Shown here: one piece after another, positions 25,071-34,593 of the stretch
Position numbering within the stretch: position 1 is the first letter of the stretch
Layout of the letters: each line of letters opens with the position of its first letter
Assembly (NCBI GenBank): GCA_024691325.1
Contig: JAILNR010000011.1
Location: 1 to 64,000 of the forward strand
Direction of reading: 5' to 3'
Origin: Saccharofermentans sp.
GTDB lineage: Bacteria; Bacillota; Clostridia; Saccharofermentanales; Saccharofermentanaceae
DNA: 64,000 bases
Notes under the pieces: generated by a model
Seen by the model: only the letters and a program-made list of their open reading frames with translations
Databases searched by the model: none
Told to the model about the DNA's origin: nothing
Translations under genes and position numbers: made by a program

Positions 25071-26086
25071 TTATCTCCGTACATCTTCTCGTAGTAATTC
25101 TGGTATTCGCCGCTGATGATGGGCTGCCACCATGCCTCGTTATCAAGATACCACTTGATGGTCTTTACGATACCGTCGGCAAACTTCGTCTCAGGAAGCC
25201 ATCCCAGGTCATTGTGGATCTTTGTAGGATCGATAGCATATCTTCTGTCGTGACCTGCACGGTCAGTAACATATGTGATCAGATCCTCGGACTTTCCGAG
25301 TTCCTTCAGGATAAGCTTAACGATATCGATGTTAGCCATCTCGTTGTGACCGCCGACATTATAAACTTCACCGACTTTGCCCTTGTGGATGATGAGGTCG
25401 ATAGCCTTGCAGTGATCCTCAACATAAAGCCAGTCTCTTACATTTAATCCGTCACCGTAAACCGGCAGGGACTCGTCGTGCAAAGCACGGATGATCATCA
25501 AAGGAATAAGCTTCTCGGGGAAGTGATAAGGACCATAGTTATTCGAACATCTTGAGATGGTTACAGGAAGACCGAATGTTCTGTGGTAAGCAAGAACAAG
25601 AAGATCGGCACCTGCCTTCGATGATGAATAAGGTGAGCTCGTGTGAATAGGAGTCTGCTCAGTAAAGAACAGGTCAGGCCTGTCGAGAGGAAGATCTCCG
25701 TAAACCTCATCCGTCGATACCTGATGATATCTCTTGATACCGTGCTTTCTGCATGCATCCATAAGAACCGAGGTACCGATAATATTAGTCTCGAGGAAAA
25801 CCTGAGGATTCTCGATAGAGCGGTCAACGTGAGACTCTGCGGCGAAGTTAACTACAACATCCGGCTTCTCCTCTTCGAAAAGCTTGTCGACAGCTTCCTT
25901 ATCGCAGATATCAGCCTTAACAAATCTGAAATTCGGGTTGTCCATAACAGGCTCAAGTGTGGAAAGGTTGCCTGCGTATGTAAGTTTATCAAGGCAGATG
26001 ATCCTGTAATCAGGATGTGCCTTTAACATATGGAATACAAAATTGCTTCCGATAAAACCAGCTCCGCCAGTAACAATAATGTTCAT
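25067..26086 (-). CDS. rfbB: dTDP-glucose 4,6-dehydratase
   Basis: A 339-residue NAD-dependent dehydratase that makes dTDP-4-keto-6-deoxyglucose. It shows GGAGFIGSNF at the N-terminus, STDEVYGDLP with the active-site Thr-Asp-Glu, and YSSSKAGAD with Tyr and Lys. Its product is the branch point for rhamnose (rfbD) and, through FdtA/FdtB further upstream in the cluster, for a 3-amino-3,6-dideoxyhexose. It is followed at once by rfbD. Confidence 0.94.
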   Translation of the reverse strand: MNIIVTGGAGFIGSNFVFHMLKAHPDYRIICLDKLTYAGNLSTLEPVMDNPNFRFVKADICDKEAVDKLFEEEKPDVVVNFAAESHVDRSIENPQVFLETNIIGTSVLMDACRKHGIKRYHQVSTDEVYGDLPLDRPDLFFTEQTPIHTSSPYSSSKAGADLLVLAYHRTFGLPVTISRCSNNYGPYHFPEKLIPLMIIRALHDESLPVYGDGLNVRDWLYVEDHCKAIDLIIHKGKVGEVYNVGGHNEMANIDIVKLILKELGKSEDLITYVTDRAGHDRRYAIDPTKIHNDLGWLPETKFADGIVKTIKWYLDNEAWWQPIISGEYQNYYEKMYGDK

Positions 26087-26122
26087 AATAATGTCCTCAC
26101 TTTATAAACTCTGTTTTCACTG

Positions 26123-26941
26123 TTAATGATATAAAAGAAATAATGTCTTTGCCAAAGAATTAATCTTTATAACAAACCAGAAAATAAAATAGTCAAATCT
26201 GTTGAGACCAAGTATACCCGATTTCATATGTTTTATAAACATCTGGTAACTGTCGTTATTAACAAAAGCCTCGGATTTTGAGAATACTTTTGATGTTGTC
26301 TGTGTCGAAGAAAGGCGGAATCTCATTACTTCCGTATCCGTACAAACGATGTCGCCTATCTCGGATAAAGTCAGGCACATATCCCAGTCGGGGCAATAAG
26401 CAAGACTGTCATCATACGGTCCGTACTTATCAAAATCGGCCTTTCTAAACAGGTGATTAGGCGGTTCACAGAAGATATTGCGGCCTCTAAGTGACCGCTT
26501 TGCATATCTTTTGCCATTGATCACACGCTCTTTCTTGTAGCGGAATCTTTTTACGATTGTCTTGTCTTCTTCGTTGATTATGGATGTATTCCCCACCGCC
26601 AAAGAAGCTTCCGGGTGCGCCTCCATAAGTGACACCTGCTTGGACAAAGCGCCCTGACACAGGATATCATCCTGCATCATGATCTTTATGTATTTGCCTT
26701 TTGCAAAAGAAATAGAGTGATTCCAGTTGCCTGCCAACCCATAATTATGGTCATTACGGTGCAAAATGATCCTCGGATCATCATATGATTCAATAATCTT
26801 TACAGAATCATCCGTTGAACAGTCATCACATATGATCAGCTCGAAGTCGGTAAAGTCCTGTGCCAATACTGAATCAATAGCTTTGCGCAAGAATCTCTCG
26901 CCGTTATATATCGGCATGCAAATACTGGCGATTGGTTGCAT
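26123..26941 (-). CDS. GT2 glycosyltransferase
   Basis: A 272-residue family 2 transferase lodged between rfbA and rfbB. Markers are SICMPIYNGERFL, CDDCSTDDS, and MMQDDIL as the DxD-like metal site. The track ORF is 12 residues longer; the start at 26941 is preferred because the GT-A fold begins right after it and it sits directly at the rfbA stop, which suggests coupling, although no strong ribosome site is visible. Donor unknown; its place among rhamnose genes makes a rhamnosyltransferase plausible. Confidence 0.82.
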   Translation of the reverse strand: MQPIASICMPIYNGERFLRKAIDSVLAQDFTDFELIICDDCSTDDSVKIIESYDDPRIILHRNDHNYGLAGNWNHSISFAKGKYIKIMMQDDILCQGALSKQVSLMEAHPEASLAVGNTSIINEEDKTIVKRFRYKKERVINGKRYAKRSLRGRNIFCEPPNHLFRKADFDKYGPYDDSLAYCPDWDMCLTLSEIGDIVCTDTEVMRFRLSSTQTTSKVFSKSEAFVNNDSYQMFIKHMKSGILGLNRFDYFIFWFVIKINSLAKTLFLLYH

Positions 26942-26942
26942 A

Positions 26943-27836
26943 TCAGTTCTTGTTGATATACTTGCCCTCAAGGACATCTCTTAAGTACTGACCATACTGG
27001 CTCTTGCCCATTATCTCTATGGTCTTCTCTACCTGTTCTCTTGTTATCCAGCCTTTCACATAAGCGATATCTTCGAGACATCCGATCTTTCTGTGCTGAT
27101 GCTGTTCAACTGTCTTAATGAAGTTTCCCGCATCAAACAAGCTCTCGTGAGTACCTGTATCAAGCCAGGTGAATCCCTGTCCCAATATCTCGACATTAAG
27201 ATTGCCCTTTTCAAGATAAATCCTGTTAAGGTCGGTTATCTCAAGCTCGCCTCTGGCGGAAGGCTTCAGATTCTTTGCATATTCAACTACATTGTTATCG
27301 TAGAAATAAAGACCGGTAACACAGTAATTACTCTTGGGCTTCTGAGGCTTCTCCTCGATAGATATTGCTCTCCAGTTCTCATCAAACTCTACGATTCCGA
27401 ATCTTTCCGGATCTTCGACATAGTAACCGAACACAGTTGCTCCGCGTCCCTGCTCGGCGTTCTTAACAGCCGCTTCGAGCTTAAGGCCGATACCGTGACC
27501 TGTGAAAATATTGTCACCCAAAACCATGGCAACCGTATCGTCACCTATGAATTCCTCACCGAGGATAAAAGCCTGTGCGAGTCCGTCAGGAGAAGGCTGT
27601 ACCTTGTACTGCAAAGAGATACCAAACTGTGATCCGTCACCTAGCAAAGCCTCGAATCTGGGTGTATCCGTAGGTGTGGATATAATGAGTATCTCTCTTA
27701 TCCCTGCACTCATAAGTACCGACAGGGGGTAATAGATCATCGGCTTGTCATAAACCGGGAGAAGCTGTTTACTTGTTACTCTCGTCAGCGGATAAAGTCT
27801 TGTTCCTGAACCGCCTGCTAGAACTATACCTTTCAT
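26943..27836 (-). CDS. rfbA: Glucose-1-phosphate thymidylyltransferase
   Basis: A 297-residue enzyme that makes dTDP-glucose from dTTP and glucose-1-phosphate, the entry step for dTDP-sugars here. The nucleotide loop [11 protein letters not shown] lies at residues 8-18, followed by [17 protein letters not shown]; the GLYFYDN and EITDLN segments fit RmlA. Length is normal for the short (RmlA1) form. It starts 9 bases after the upstream membrane transferase gene, with AGGAGG-like sequence before the ATG. Confidence 0.95.
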   Translation of the reverse strand: MKGIVLAGGSGTRLYPLTRVTSKQLLPVYDKPMIYYPLSVLMSAGIREILIISTPTDTPRFEALLGDGSQFGISLQYKVQPSPDGLAQAFILGEEFIGDDTVAMVLGDNIFTGHGIGLKLEAAVKNAEQGRGATVFGYYVEDPERFGIVEFDENWRAISIEEKPQKPKSNYCVTGLYFYDNNVVEYAKNLKPSARGELEITDLNRIYLEKGNLNVEILGQGFTWLDTGTHESLFDAGNFIKTVEQHQHRKIGCLEDIAYVKGWITREQVEKTIEIMGKSQYGQYLRDVLEGKYINKN

Positions 27837-27845
27837 ATGTACCTC

Positions 27846-29408
27846 CTATCTGTACTGCTCCGGTATTGTATCTATCATATCATTCCTGACATAAACTCTG
27901 GTGCCTGCCTCCCTGCAGGAAAGCATCGTGTAGTGCTCGCGTACATAATTGATCATGTTGGCACCGTATTCATCAACTTTATATGCACCCCATACATCGT
28001 ATCCGACATCAAGGATACAGATTCTGGGAGGTTCTTCACCAATCTCATTAAACACTCTTTCCTCATGGGCCTCATACCACCACGGCGAGAGTGATATTCC
28101 GTAGATCGGTGCTCTGTCAGCCTGCTGGAAAAGATCATTGTCCGTGGTGCAGATCCATATCCCCTCATCCTCGTCGGTTATTTCCTTGAGAAGCCCGACA
28201 ATAGGCTTCTCGATGGGTACTTCTACTCTTGTAAGATACATAAGACAATCGGCAAATGGGCCTAATATAACAAGGCAGCACAAACCGGTTACTATGAGAG
28301 GCAGCATCTTCGCCTTCGATGTGTCCTTAAGATAATCAAAGCAGCATTCGAAGAAGAACATACTTCCCATAAGACACATAAGCTCGATACAGTGAGAACC
28401 GTGGAAAGTAAAGAAGCCTCTTGAACCGCACATGATTACGAGAGCCAGGGAGAACACGGATTCAACAAGTCTTCCCTTCCTGTAAAGGACAGCAAGGAAT
28501 CCGATAAATCCTACAATGATGATCGCATTCTCCATGACAGACAGATCCGTAAGAGCGGCAAAGCCTACCGATATAGCGGAAGCGATAGACCACAAAGGTC
28601 CGTCACCGAAGCCGCCAAGGTACTTCGGATAAATAGTTCTGTTTATCGTATATGCTGAATAGATAAATACATCGAATGTACCGGATGCCAACAGATAGAT
28701 GCAGTATACGGCCCACGGAGCAAGCACGATGCCAATAAGCTTGGCTATGTTAAGGATCCTCTTGTTCATATGAAGATCCGCGTGGCTGCTCTTCGATCTT
28801 ACGATGTCGGTTATCTCCTTAACAAGAACCGCAACAAAGATAACTGCCACACCGAAAGCCGCGACAAAGATAGTTCCGAATGTGAAAAGCAAAGCCACAC
28901 TTATAAGCACACACTGCTGCCATGTAAGGTCCCTGAAGCTTTTGAACCGTAAGTACTCGAGGAAAAGGATCACGAATCCGATACCTGCAAGATGCTCCGA
29001 GAGGATGCATGTTCCGTACTCATAAGAGCATGTAACGAGCGTAAACAGAACAGGATAAAAAGCAAGTGCCTTCGGGTTAAAGTCCTTGCGGTAGATCCTG
29101 TAGATAATAACCCACATCAGCGCGAAAAGAAGATAGAACATGAATCTTTGTGCATAGATAGAATGTGCTCCAAAGAATTCAAACACCGCACTTACATAGT
29201 AAGAAAACGGCATGTGCTGTGATGTGTATTCCTTATAGAGGACAAAACCCCTGGCAATGGCCTTGCCGCCAACGGTAATATCCTCCTCGTCTGTATCAAA
29301 TGTCGGTCCCCAAAGAAATATGAGGTGGATCAGTGTATAGAATAAAAACAGCAATACTGACGTTACTGCCAGCTTCCTGTCTTTAATAAGCTTCGATGAA
29401 GAACTCAT
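27846..29408 (-). CDS. GT-C-like membrane glycosyltransferase (ArnT/PMT-like)
   Basis: A 520-residue polytopic protein with about 11 helices. The first outside loop holds DTDEEDITVGGKAIARG followed by LYKEYTSQHMPFSY, the acidic catalytic loop pattern of GT-C enzymes that use polyprenyl-phosphate sugars. A soluble tail of about 100 residues follows the helices. It probably adds a sugar to the glycan on the outer face, using donors made by the GT2/GtrA-type enzymes. An AGGAG site precedes the ATG. It is the first minus-strand gene left of the divergent gap and has its own promoter candidate. Confidence 0.7.
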   Translation of the reverse strand: MSSSSKLIKDRKLAVTSVLLFLFYTLIHLIFLWGPTFDTDEEDITVGGKAIARGFVLYKEYTSQHMPFSYYVSAVFEFFGAHSIYAQRFMFYLLFALMWVIIYRIYRKDFNPKALAFYPVLFTLVTCSYEYGTCILSEHLAGIGFVILFLEYLRFKSFRDLTWQQCVLISVALLFTFGTIFVAAFGVAVIFVAVLVKEITDIVRSKSSHADLHMNKRILNIAKLIGIVLAPWAVYCIYLLASGTFDVFIYSAYTINRTIYPKYLGGFGDGPLWSIASAISVGFAALTDLSVMENAIIIVGFIGFLAVLYRKGRLVESVFSLALVIMCGSRGFFTFHGSHCIELMCLMGSMFFFECCFDYLKDTSKAKMLPLIVTGLCCLVILGPFADCLMYLTRVEVPIEKPIVGLLKEITDEDEGIWICTTDNDLFQQADRAPIYGISLSPWWYEAHEERVFNEIGEEPPRICILDVGYDVWGAYKVDEYGANMINYVREHYTMLSCREAGTRVYVRNDMIDTIPEQYR

Positions 29409-29442
29409 GTATTAAAAACTCCTATGATTTCTCAACCCACTT

Positions 29443-29448
29443 ATTATA
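29443..29448 (-). promoter_or_regulatory. Candidate -10 box for the left half of the cluster
   Basis: A perfect TATAAT on the minus strand, about 35 bases before the ATG at 29408. The expected -35 position reads TTCAAT, a weak match. The gap between this gene and the divergent 29504 gene is the only place in the cluster with room for a fresh start of minus-strand transcription. Confidence 0.4.
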
Positions 29449-29503
29449 CTATACGCGCGCAGCATATTGAAAATAAAAGATATAAATATTATCATCTTCG
29501 CAT

Positions 29504-31699
29504 ATGAGTAGAATTGATAAAAAACAACTGTTTTCGAAAGAAAACATCCTCATTTTGGCTCTTTGCCTTGTAGTTGCGGTTATCGCGCTCTGCTTCATAT
29601 ACATGAACACGCTCTCGGTATCGACGGAGCAGCTGCCCGCCATGGTGCCTCTTACCGATATCGCCCAAGGCGATCTTTATTCGCAGGAAATCCTTTGCAC
29701 AGAAGACGGCCTAACAGGCATCCGCATTCTTTTCGCGACGTTTGCAAGAGAGAATAAAGGTACTGTTACGGTAACTTTCTCGGATCTTGAAGGCAATCTG
29801 ATACAGTCATGGCAAAGAGATGCCTCTTCTTTCATGGATAACACTTATGTTGACTTTAATCTTGATGAGAAGATTGAGGACAGCGCAGACAAAAGATATA
29901 TCATCGGAATTACTTCTGATTCCGTTATCGGCGAATCCATTACGATCTACACCACCAATTACGGAGGATCTTCAGGCCTTGATTATAACGGCTCCCCCCT
30001 TAATTGCTCGGTCTGCTTCAGATTAAGTTACGACAGACCTGCCTCGGCACTTTTAACACCGAAGATCGTATTAATAACCATCCTGATGCTTCTTTTGCTG
30101 CCGGCTATGATGTTTACAGCATGCCGTTTCTTCCCCAAGGATAAGATACTTCTTCTTGTCTTCCCTGAACTTGCAGCAATAATCGGATGTCACAGGATCA
30201 TAAGAAGTGCCATGTTCGCGGTTTTCCCTGCGTGGTTTATGGCGGTCGTTTTCTTATCGTTCTGCCTGCTGTGGTTATTCTGTGCAGTCATCTTTTACAG
30301 GCTTATTTATGTAAAGAAGATCTCCGTGCAAAAGCTCGCGGTTATCGTTCTTTCTATCTTCTCGGCTTTCACTATAGTGTTCCTCACGCCGGGCACAGTT
30401 AACGATGAGCAGTATCATTACGCTTTTGCTTACAAGTATTCAAATGCGATGACCTTCACCGACATGCCCCTTCTAGGACATAATGAGAATAAAACACTCA
30501 TACGCATGAGGCCTTCTGACGCTGAGCTTCTTTCGAGCATAAGTAATGTCCCCGTTTATATAACCGAGGTTTCATATAAGAATGTGATCAAGAACTTCAA
30601 TCTTATAGAACCCGATAACACTTACTGCGAATACGATATAAACGACCTTGCCAATATCGGATCTTTCAGGCACAACAATGTTCCGTTAGCTTACATAGCC
30701 TCAGGCGCAGGTATCGCACTCGGACGCACACTTCATCTTGGAACCATGCCGACATTCTATCTGGGCAGGATCTTCAATGCGGCACTTTTCATATTACTTG
30801 TTTACCTTGCGATCAAGATAATACCCGTAGGCAAGGAAACGCTGTTTGTTATATCGCTTTTCCCTATGCTTTTACAACTGGCGGCATCCTACTCTTACGA
30901 CAGCATCATATTAGGATTGATGTTCCTGTTTACGGCAAAGCTCATATCGGTCTTCTACAGTGATAAGAAGGTGACAAAGAAGCAGCTTATCGCATTCGCT
31001 GTTCTTGCTGTGGCGATAGCTATAAGCAAGTATGTTTACGCACCCGTTATACTTTGTCTTCTTGTTATCCCTTCAGATAAGATTGATGTCAAAAAGCCGA
31101 AGCTGTTAAAGGGGATTGTCGTTGCCTGCCTTGCTTTATGCACAATAACCGCAGTCGCGGTTCTTCAGAACTCCATATCAGTTCTTGATTACCTTGTTCC
31201 GTCATATTCCACGGCCGAGGACCAGTCGGTCTTCAATGTCATCGTCAGCTATATCGGAATGTTTGCAATGACAATGATCGAGATCATGGATTTCTATATC
31301 CGTTCTCTTGTAGCATACCCGGGATGGTATCAGATCTATGTTCCGACTTCTATCATCTCCGCTTACTACCTGCTCCTTATCTTCTCCACGGTAAGGAACA
31401 CCGGTGACAAGAAATACTTAAGCACGGGAACTAAGATATGGTTTGCAGTATTCATGGGAATGAGCTGTATTCTCATGACATTCCCCATGGCAGCAAAATT
31501 CACGAGCCTTGGAAGCGAGACCATCGAGGGCATACAGGGAAGATATTTCCTGCCTTTGGTTCCTTTGTTCTGCTTGGGGTTCAGAATGAAACTCGTAAAT
31601 GCGGACAGCGCATTCTTCAAAAAGATACTCTGGGGAGGAGCTTACATCAGCTTCCTGTTCTTCGGATTCTGCTTCCTGGATCTTTTCTCCGCTATCTGA
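29504..31699 (+). CDS. DUF2142-type multispanning membrane protein
   Basis: A 731-residue membrane protein and the only plus-strand gene inside the polysaccharide cluster. One helix near residue 15 is followed by an outside beta-rich domain of about 150 residues, then about a dozen helices. The loop TPGTVNDEQYHYAFAYKYS is the DUF2142 hallmark and resembles acidic GT-C catalytic loops, so a lipid-sugar transferase is plausible but unproven. No clear ribosome site precedes the ATG. Its TGA abuts the TGA of the convergent gene with no base between. Confidence 0.75.
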   Translation: MSRIDKKQLFSKENILILALCLVVAVIALCFIYMNTLSVSTEQLPAMVPLTDIAQGDLYSQEILCTEDGLTGIRILFATFARENKGTVTVTFSDLEGNLIQSWQRDASSFMDNTYVDFNLDEKIEDSADKRYIIGITSDSVIGESITIYTTNYGGSSGLDYNGSPLNCSVCFRLSYDRPASALLTPKIVLITILMLLLLPAMMFTACRFFPKDKILLLVFPELAAIIGCHRIIRSAMFAVFPAWFMAVVFLSFCLLWLFCAVIFYRLIYVKKISVQKLAVIVLSIFSAFTIVFLTPGTVNDEQYHYAFAYKYSNAMTFTDMPLLGHNENKTLIRMRPSDAELLSSISNVPVYITEVSYKNVIKNFNLIEPDNTYCEYDINDLANIGSFRHNNVPLAYIASGAGIALGRTLHLGTMPTFYLGRIFNAALFILLVYLAIKIIPVGKETLFVISLFPMLLQLAASYSYDSIILGLMFLFTAKLISVFYSDKKVTKKQLIAFAVLAVAIAISKYVYAPVILCLLVIPSDKIDVKKPKLLKGIVVACLALCTITAVAVLQNSISVLDYLVPSYSTAEDQSVFNVIVSYIGMFAMTMIEIMDFYIRSLVAYPGWYQIYVPTSIISAYYLLLIFSTVRNTGDKKYLSTGTKIWFAVFMGMSCILMTFPMAAKFTSLGSETIEGIQGRYFLPLVPLFCLGFRMKLVNADSAFFKKILWGGAYISFLFFGFCFLDLFSAI

Positions 31700-33067
31700 T
31701 CAGCGGACGTAGTAGAAGGAGACCTTATCTGCTCCCGGCAGCACTACAAATGCCAGCGTCGGCAGCATAACGGTATAAAACAGCACTGCGAAAAGCACCA
31801 CCACAACAGCCGTGGCGACAACAGGAACTGCCTTTCCGAGCTTCTTGTGCTTGACCTCAACCGACTTCGCAAACTCATCAAGACCGATAGAAGTAAAGAG
31901 TGCTATCGCAGGAATGATAGCAATAAGATATCTTCCCTGCGGCTGGAAATCTCTCGTATAAGAACTGTAGATCGATAATGCTGTCGGGAATATAATCTCG
32001 AACAAAAGTATAAGAAGGAAAGGTGTGCTCATCTTTTCCTTGGTCTTTTCCCTGTAGCGGATGAACATGCATACCAACACGATGAATGAGAGGAAGTAGA
32101 AGTCATAGAACTTCCCGTCGAGACAGATTATCATGCCTCCGAACAAGCCTATGAAGCTTTGTATGGTTATCTCTATCCACTTGGCATTAAAAAGCATCTC
32201 TCTTAAATGCATATTGATCCTTGCAGGATAATCGACCGGCATAAGCCATGTATCCTGTGTATAGATCTCGGTACAGATATCCTGCTGCTTATAACCTAAG
32301 AAATCCCCGTGATAGATTATTCCGTTTCTGATAAAGTACCAGCCTGCCACCGCGAAGACCATCAGGACAACAATACCCGTTTTCCTGACAAGAACATTGC
32401 GCTCCATTTTCTGTCTTGCACTCGTATAGAAGAAACCTGCCACTGCGAATAAGATCCACCCGTAAGCAAAATAATAAGTCAGTGCTGCGATACCTGTGCC
32501 AACCGAAAGATATATCATGCTCTTAAGGCTCCACTTGTCACGGCTGCCGTCAAGAATGGCATCGAGTATCATGAAGGCTGACATCAGAGTCATTACATCG
32601 TTATTAAGATAACCGCACAGGAAAACAAACTGCGGAAGAAATGCAACTGTCGATGCCATAAAGTAGACAGACCACTTCTTATCGAGCATCTTATCCCCTA
32701 CTCTGAAAGCCGTAAACACCGTGATGACACCGGCAAACACATTTACAAATCTGCATGCAATGCGCAAAGTCTGAGGGTCGCTTGTAAATATGGAAGCGAT
32801 CTTGGCAAGAAGCGCACCGATCATGGAAGGAAGATAAGGCGTAAAAGCATAGGAGTATCCCCACAGCGGAATTATGATCTCTTTCTCGTATCCGATGGGG
32901 AGCTTGTTGTTCTTAAGGATCCAGTCCACAACGAGATATCTCATGGACTCGTCAGGTCCCGCATTATTGTCCATCATGATGGCAAAAACCGCATAGCAGA
33001 TACCCGCTATGATGATCATAGGCAACGCGAGCTTATACTTTGTAAATATAGACTTACTCCTGTCCAT
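31700..33067 (-). CDS. GT-C-like membrane protein
   Basis: A 455-residue protein with 10-11 hydrophobic helices. An early outside loop carries NNAGPDESMRYLVVDWI, comparable to the DE motif of DUF2142 and ArnT-like enzymes. The gene starts 14 bases inside the end of the flippase gene. Facing the 29504 gene tail to tail, the two probably are distant relatives with related roles in glycan decoration. Exact function is not recognisable. Confidence 0.65.
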   Translation of the reverse strand: MDRSKSIFTKYKLALPMIIIAGICYAVFAIMMDNNAGPDESMRYLVVDWILKNNKLPIGYEKEIIIPLWGYSYAFTPYLPSMIGALLAKIASIFTSDPQTLRIACRFVNVFAGVITVFTAFRVGDKMLDKKWSVYFMASTVAFLPQFVFLCGYLNNDVMTLMSAFMILDAILDGSRDKWSLKSMIYLSVGTGIAALTYYFAYGWILFAVAGFFYTSARQKMERNVLVRKTGIVVLMVFAVAGWYFIRNGIIYHGDFLGYKQQDICTEIYTQDTWLMPVDYPARINMHLREMLFNAKWIEITIQSFIGLFGGMIICLDGKFYDFYFLSFIVLVCMFIRYREKTKEKMSTPFLLILLFEIIFPTALSIYSSYTRDFQPQGRYLIAIIPAIALFTSIGLDEFAKSVEVKHKKLGKAVPVVATAVVVVLFAVLFYTVMLPTLAFVVLPGADKVSFYYVR

Positions 33068-34592
33068 ATCCGAGCTTTCCTTTAACTTTATCTAATGCCC
33101 ATTTTACAGCAACGCGGTGCTCGTTCGAAGGTATAAATGCAACACCTACGATGACAATACAGATTATTTCGCACAGGATTCCTCTTACGACAAACGTAAG
33201 GATCTTCCATTCGAATGCAACGAGAGAGCAGACTTTGAAGCATGCAAGAACACATACAACAAAGACTCCAAGATATACAAGCATACGGATCCAGTAACGG
33301 GCAAAAAGGGCCTTACTCTTAAAGCATCTGGCATATACGACGCAGCTTCTGCTTGTCCAGTAAAGACACTGTGCAATTACGGTGCCTATAAGCACACCGG
33401 GAAGTCCGATGCGGTACGCAAGATAGATGGACGTTCCGAGATTAACAACTGCGCCTGCAAGACTTATCCATTTCTCATAGTTGAAAAGTCCCGATCCATT
33501 CATGAAATCAACAAGAGAACTGTGAACGAGACTTATATAAAGATCGGCACAAACAAGAATAACTATAATGCTCTCCATGACAAATTCAGGACCGAGCCAT
33601 ATCTCCACGAATAAATCCACAAGAACAACAGTCGGAACAAGGAGAACAACAGCTACAATGTATCTTACATACGTATACATACGGAAGGATTTTTCCTGAC
33701 TTACAGGATCCTTATCAGCCGCAAGACTTCTGCCGATGAATGGAGCCAAAGGCCCTACGAGACTTGCAGAAAGCTGCTTTATGATCGTAATAACATTCAA
33801 ATAGTTATAGTAATATCCTGCAACAACGGTACTTATGATCTTGGATATCAGAATCATATCCGTACAGCCGTAGACATAACCCGATATCTTGCCGAGGCAT
33901 ATGTCCTTGATCTTAGAAAGCAGATCGCCTACCACTTTCTTATCAGTCTTAATCTTGCTGTCGAGATAAGGATAGACCTTGTAACACTTCATATAGATAT
34001 AGATGTTGGTCACAAAGGCCTGCACGACTGAACACAATACATAGATCAGATAGCTCTTAAATACGACAAGGACCACGATCTTCAGGATACTGAAGATGAA
34101 CATTGCGACCGTATCCACGGTCTTTGTTACATACTCCTTCTTGTCCGCCACCAGAAGCGTTCTTCTGTAAGCAAAGAAATATGTGGATGCGCTCGCCAGT
34201 GCCTGTGCCAGGAAATAGACATAATAGATGTCCTTGAATTCCATATCCGTAATGAAGAACTTAAGGAATGGCAAAGCTGCGAATGACAGGAAGATAAACG
34301 CGATTCCGACGACATTATATATGCTCTTAAGAGCCCTCATGATCGCGTTGATCTTCTGCTCATCCCCTTCATTCAAAGGCTTATAAAGAGCATAAGTAAC
34401 TGCTATGTCAAACCCTAAGTCCGCCAGAGCAAGAGTCGACAGAACCTGCGAATAAGTTCCGCTCAAACCGAGGATGTCCGTACCTATATATACGATAAAG
34501 AGCTTTCTCGAGACGAACCCGAGCAAAGCGAAGATCATCTGGTTAATGACACCGATAAGGCCGGTCTTAGCTATCGTTCTCTTGTCACTCAT
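33054..34592 (-). CDS. Wzx-type polysaccharide flippase
   Basis: A 512-residue membrane protein of the polysaccharide transporter branch of the MATE/MOP superfamily, with about 12-14 helices from GLIGVINQMIFALLGFVSRKLF onward. It should move undecaprenyl-diphosphate-linked repeat units to the outer face of the membrane, feeding the Wzy-like polymerases encoded upstream. It is the only flippase in the cluster apart from the MATE transporter at 1298, which looks like an efflux pump. Confidence 0.85.
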   Translation of the reverse strand: MSDKRTIAKTGLIGVINQMIFALLGFVSRKLFIVYIGTDILGLSGTYSQVLSTLALADLGFDIAVTYALYKPLNEGDEQKINAIMRALKSIYNVVGIAFIFLSFAALPFLKFFITDMEFKDIYYVYFLAQALASASTYFFAYRRTLLVADKKEYVTKTVDTVAMFIFSILKIVVLVVFKSYLIYVLCSVVQAFVTNIYIYMKCYKVYPYLDSKIKTDKKVVGDLLSKIKDICLGKISGYVYGCTDMILISKIISTVVAGYYYNYLNVITIIKQLSASLVGPLAPFIGRSLAADKDPVSQEKSFRMYTYVRYIVAVVLLVPTVVLVDLFVEIWLGPEFVMESIIVILVCADLYISLVHSSLVDFMNGSGLFNYEKWISLAGAVVNLGTSIYLAYRIGLPGVLIGTVIAQCLYWTSRSCVVYARCFKSKALFARYWIRMLVYLGVFVVCVLACFKVCSLVAFEWKILTFVVRGILCEIICIVIVGVAFIPSNEHRVAVKWALDKVKGKLGYGQE

Positions 34593-34593
34593 A

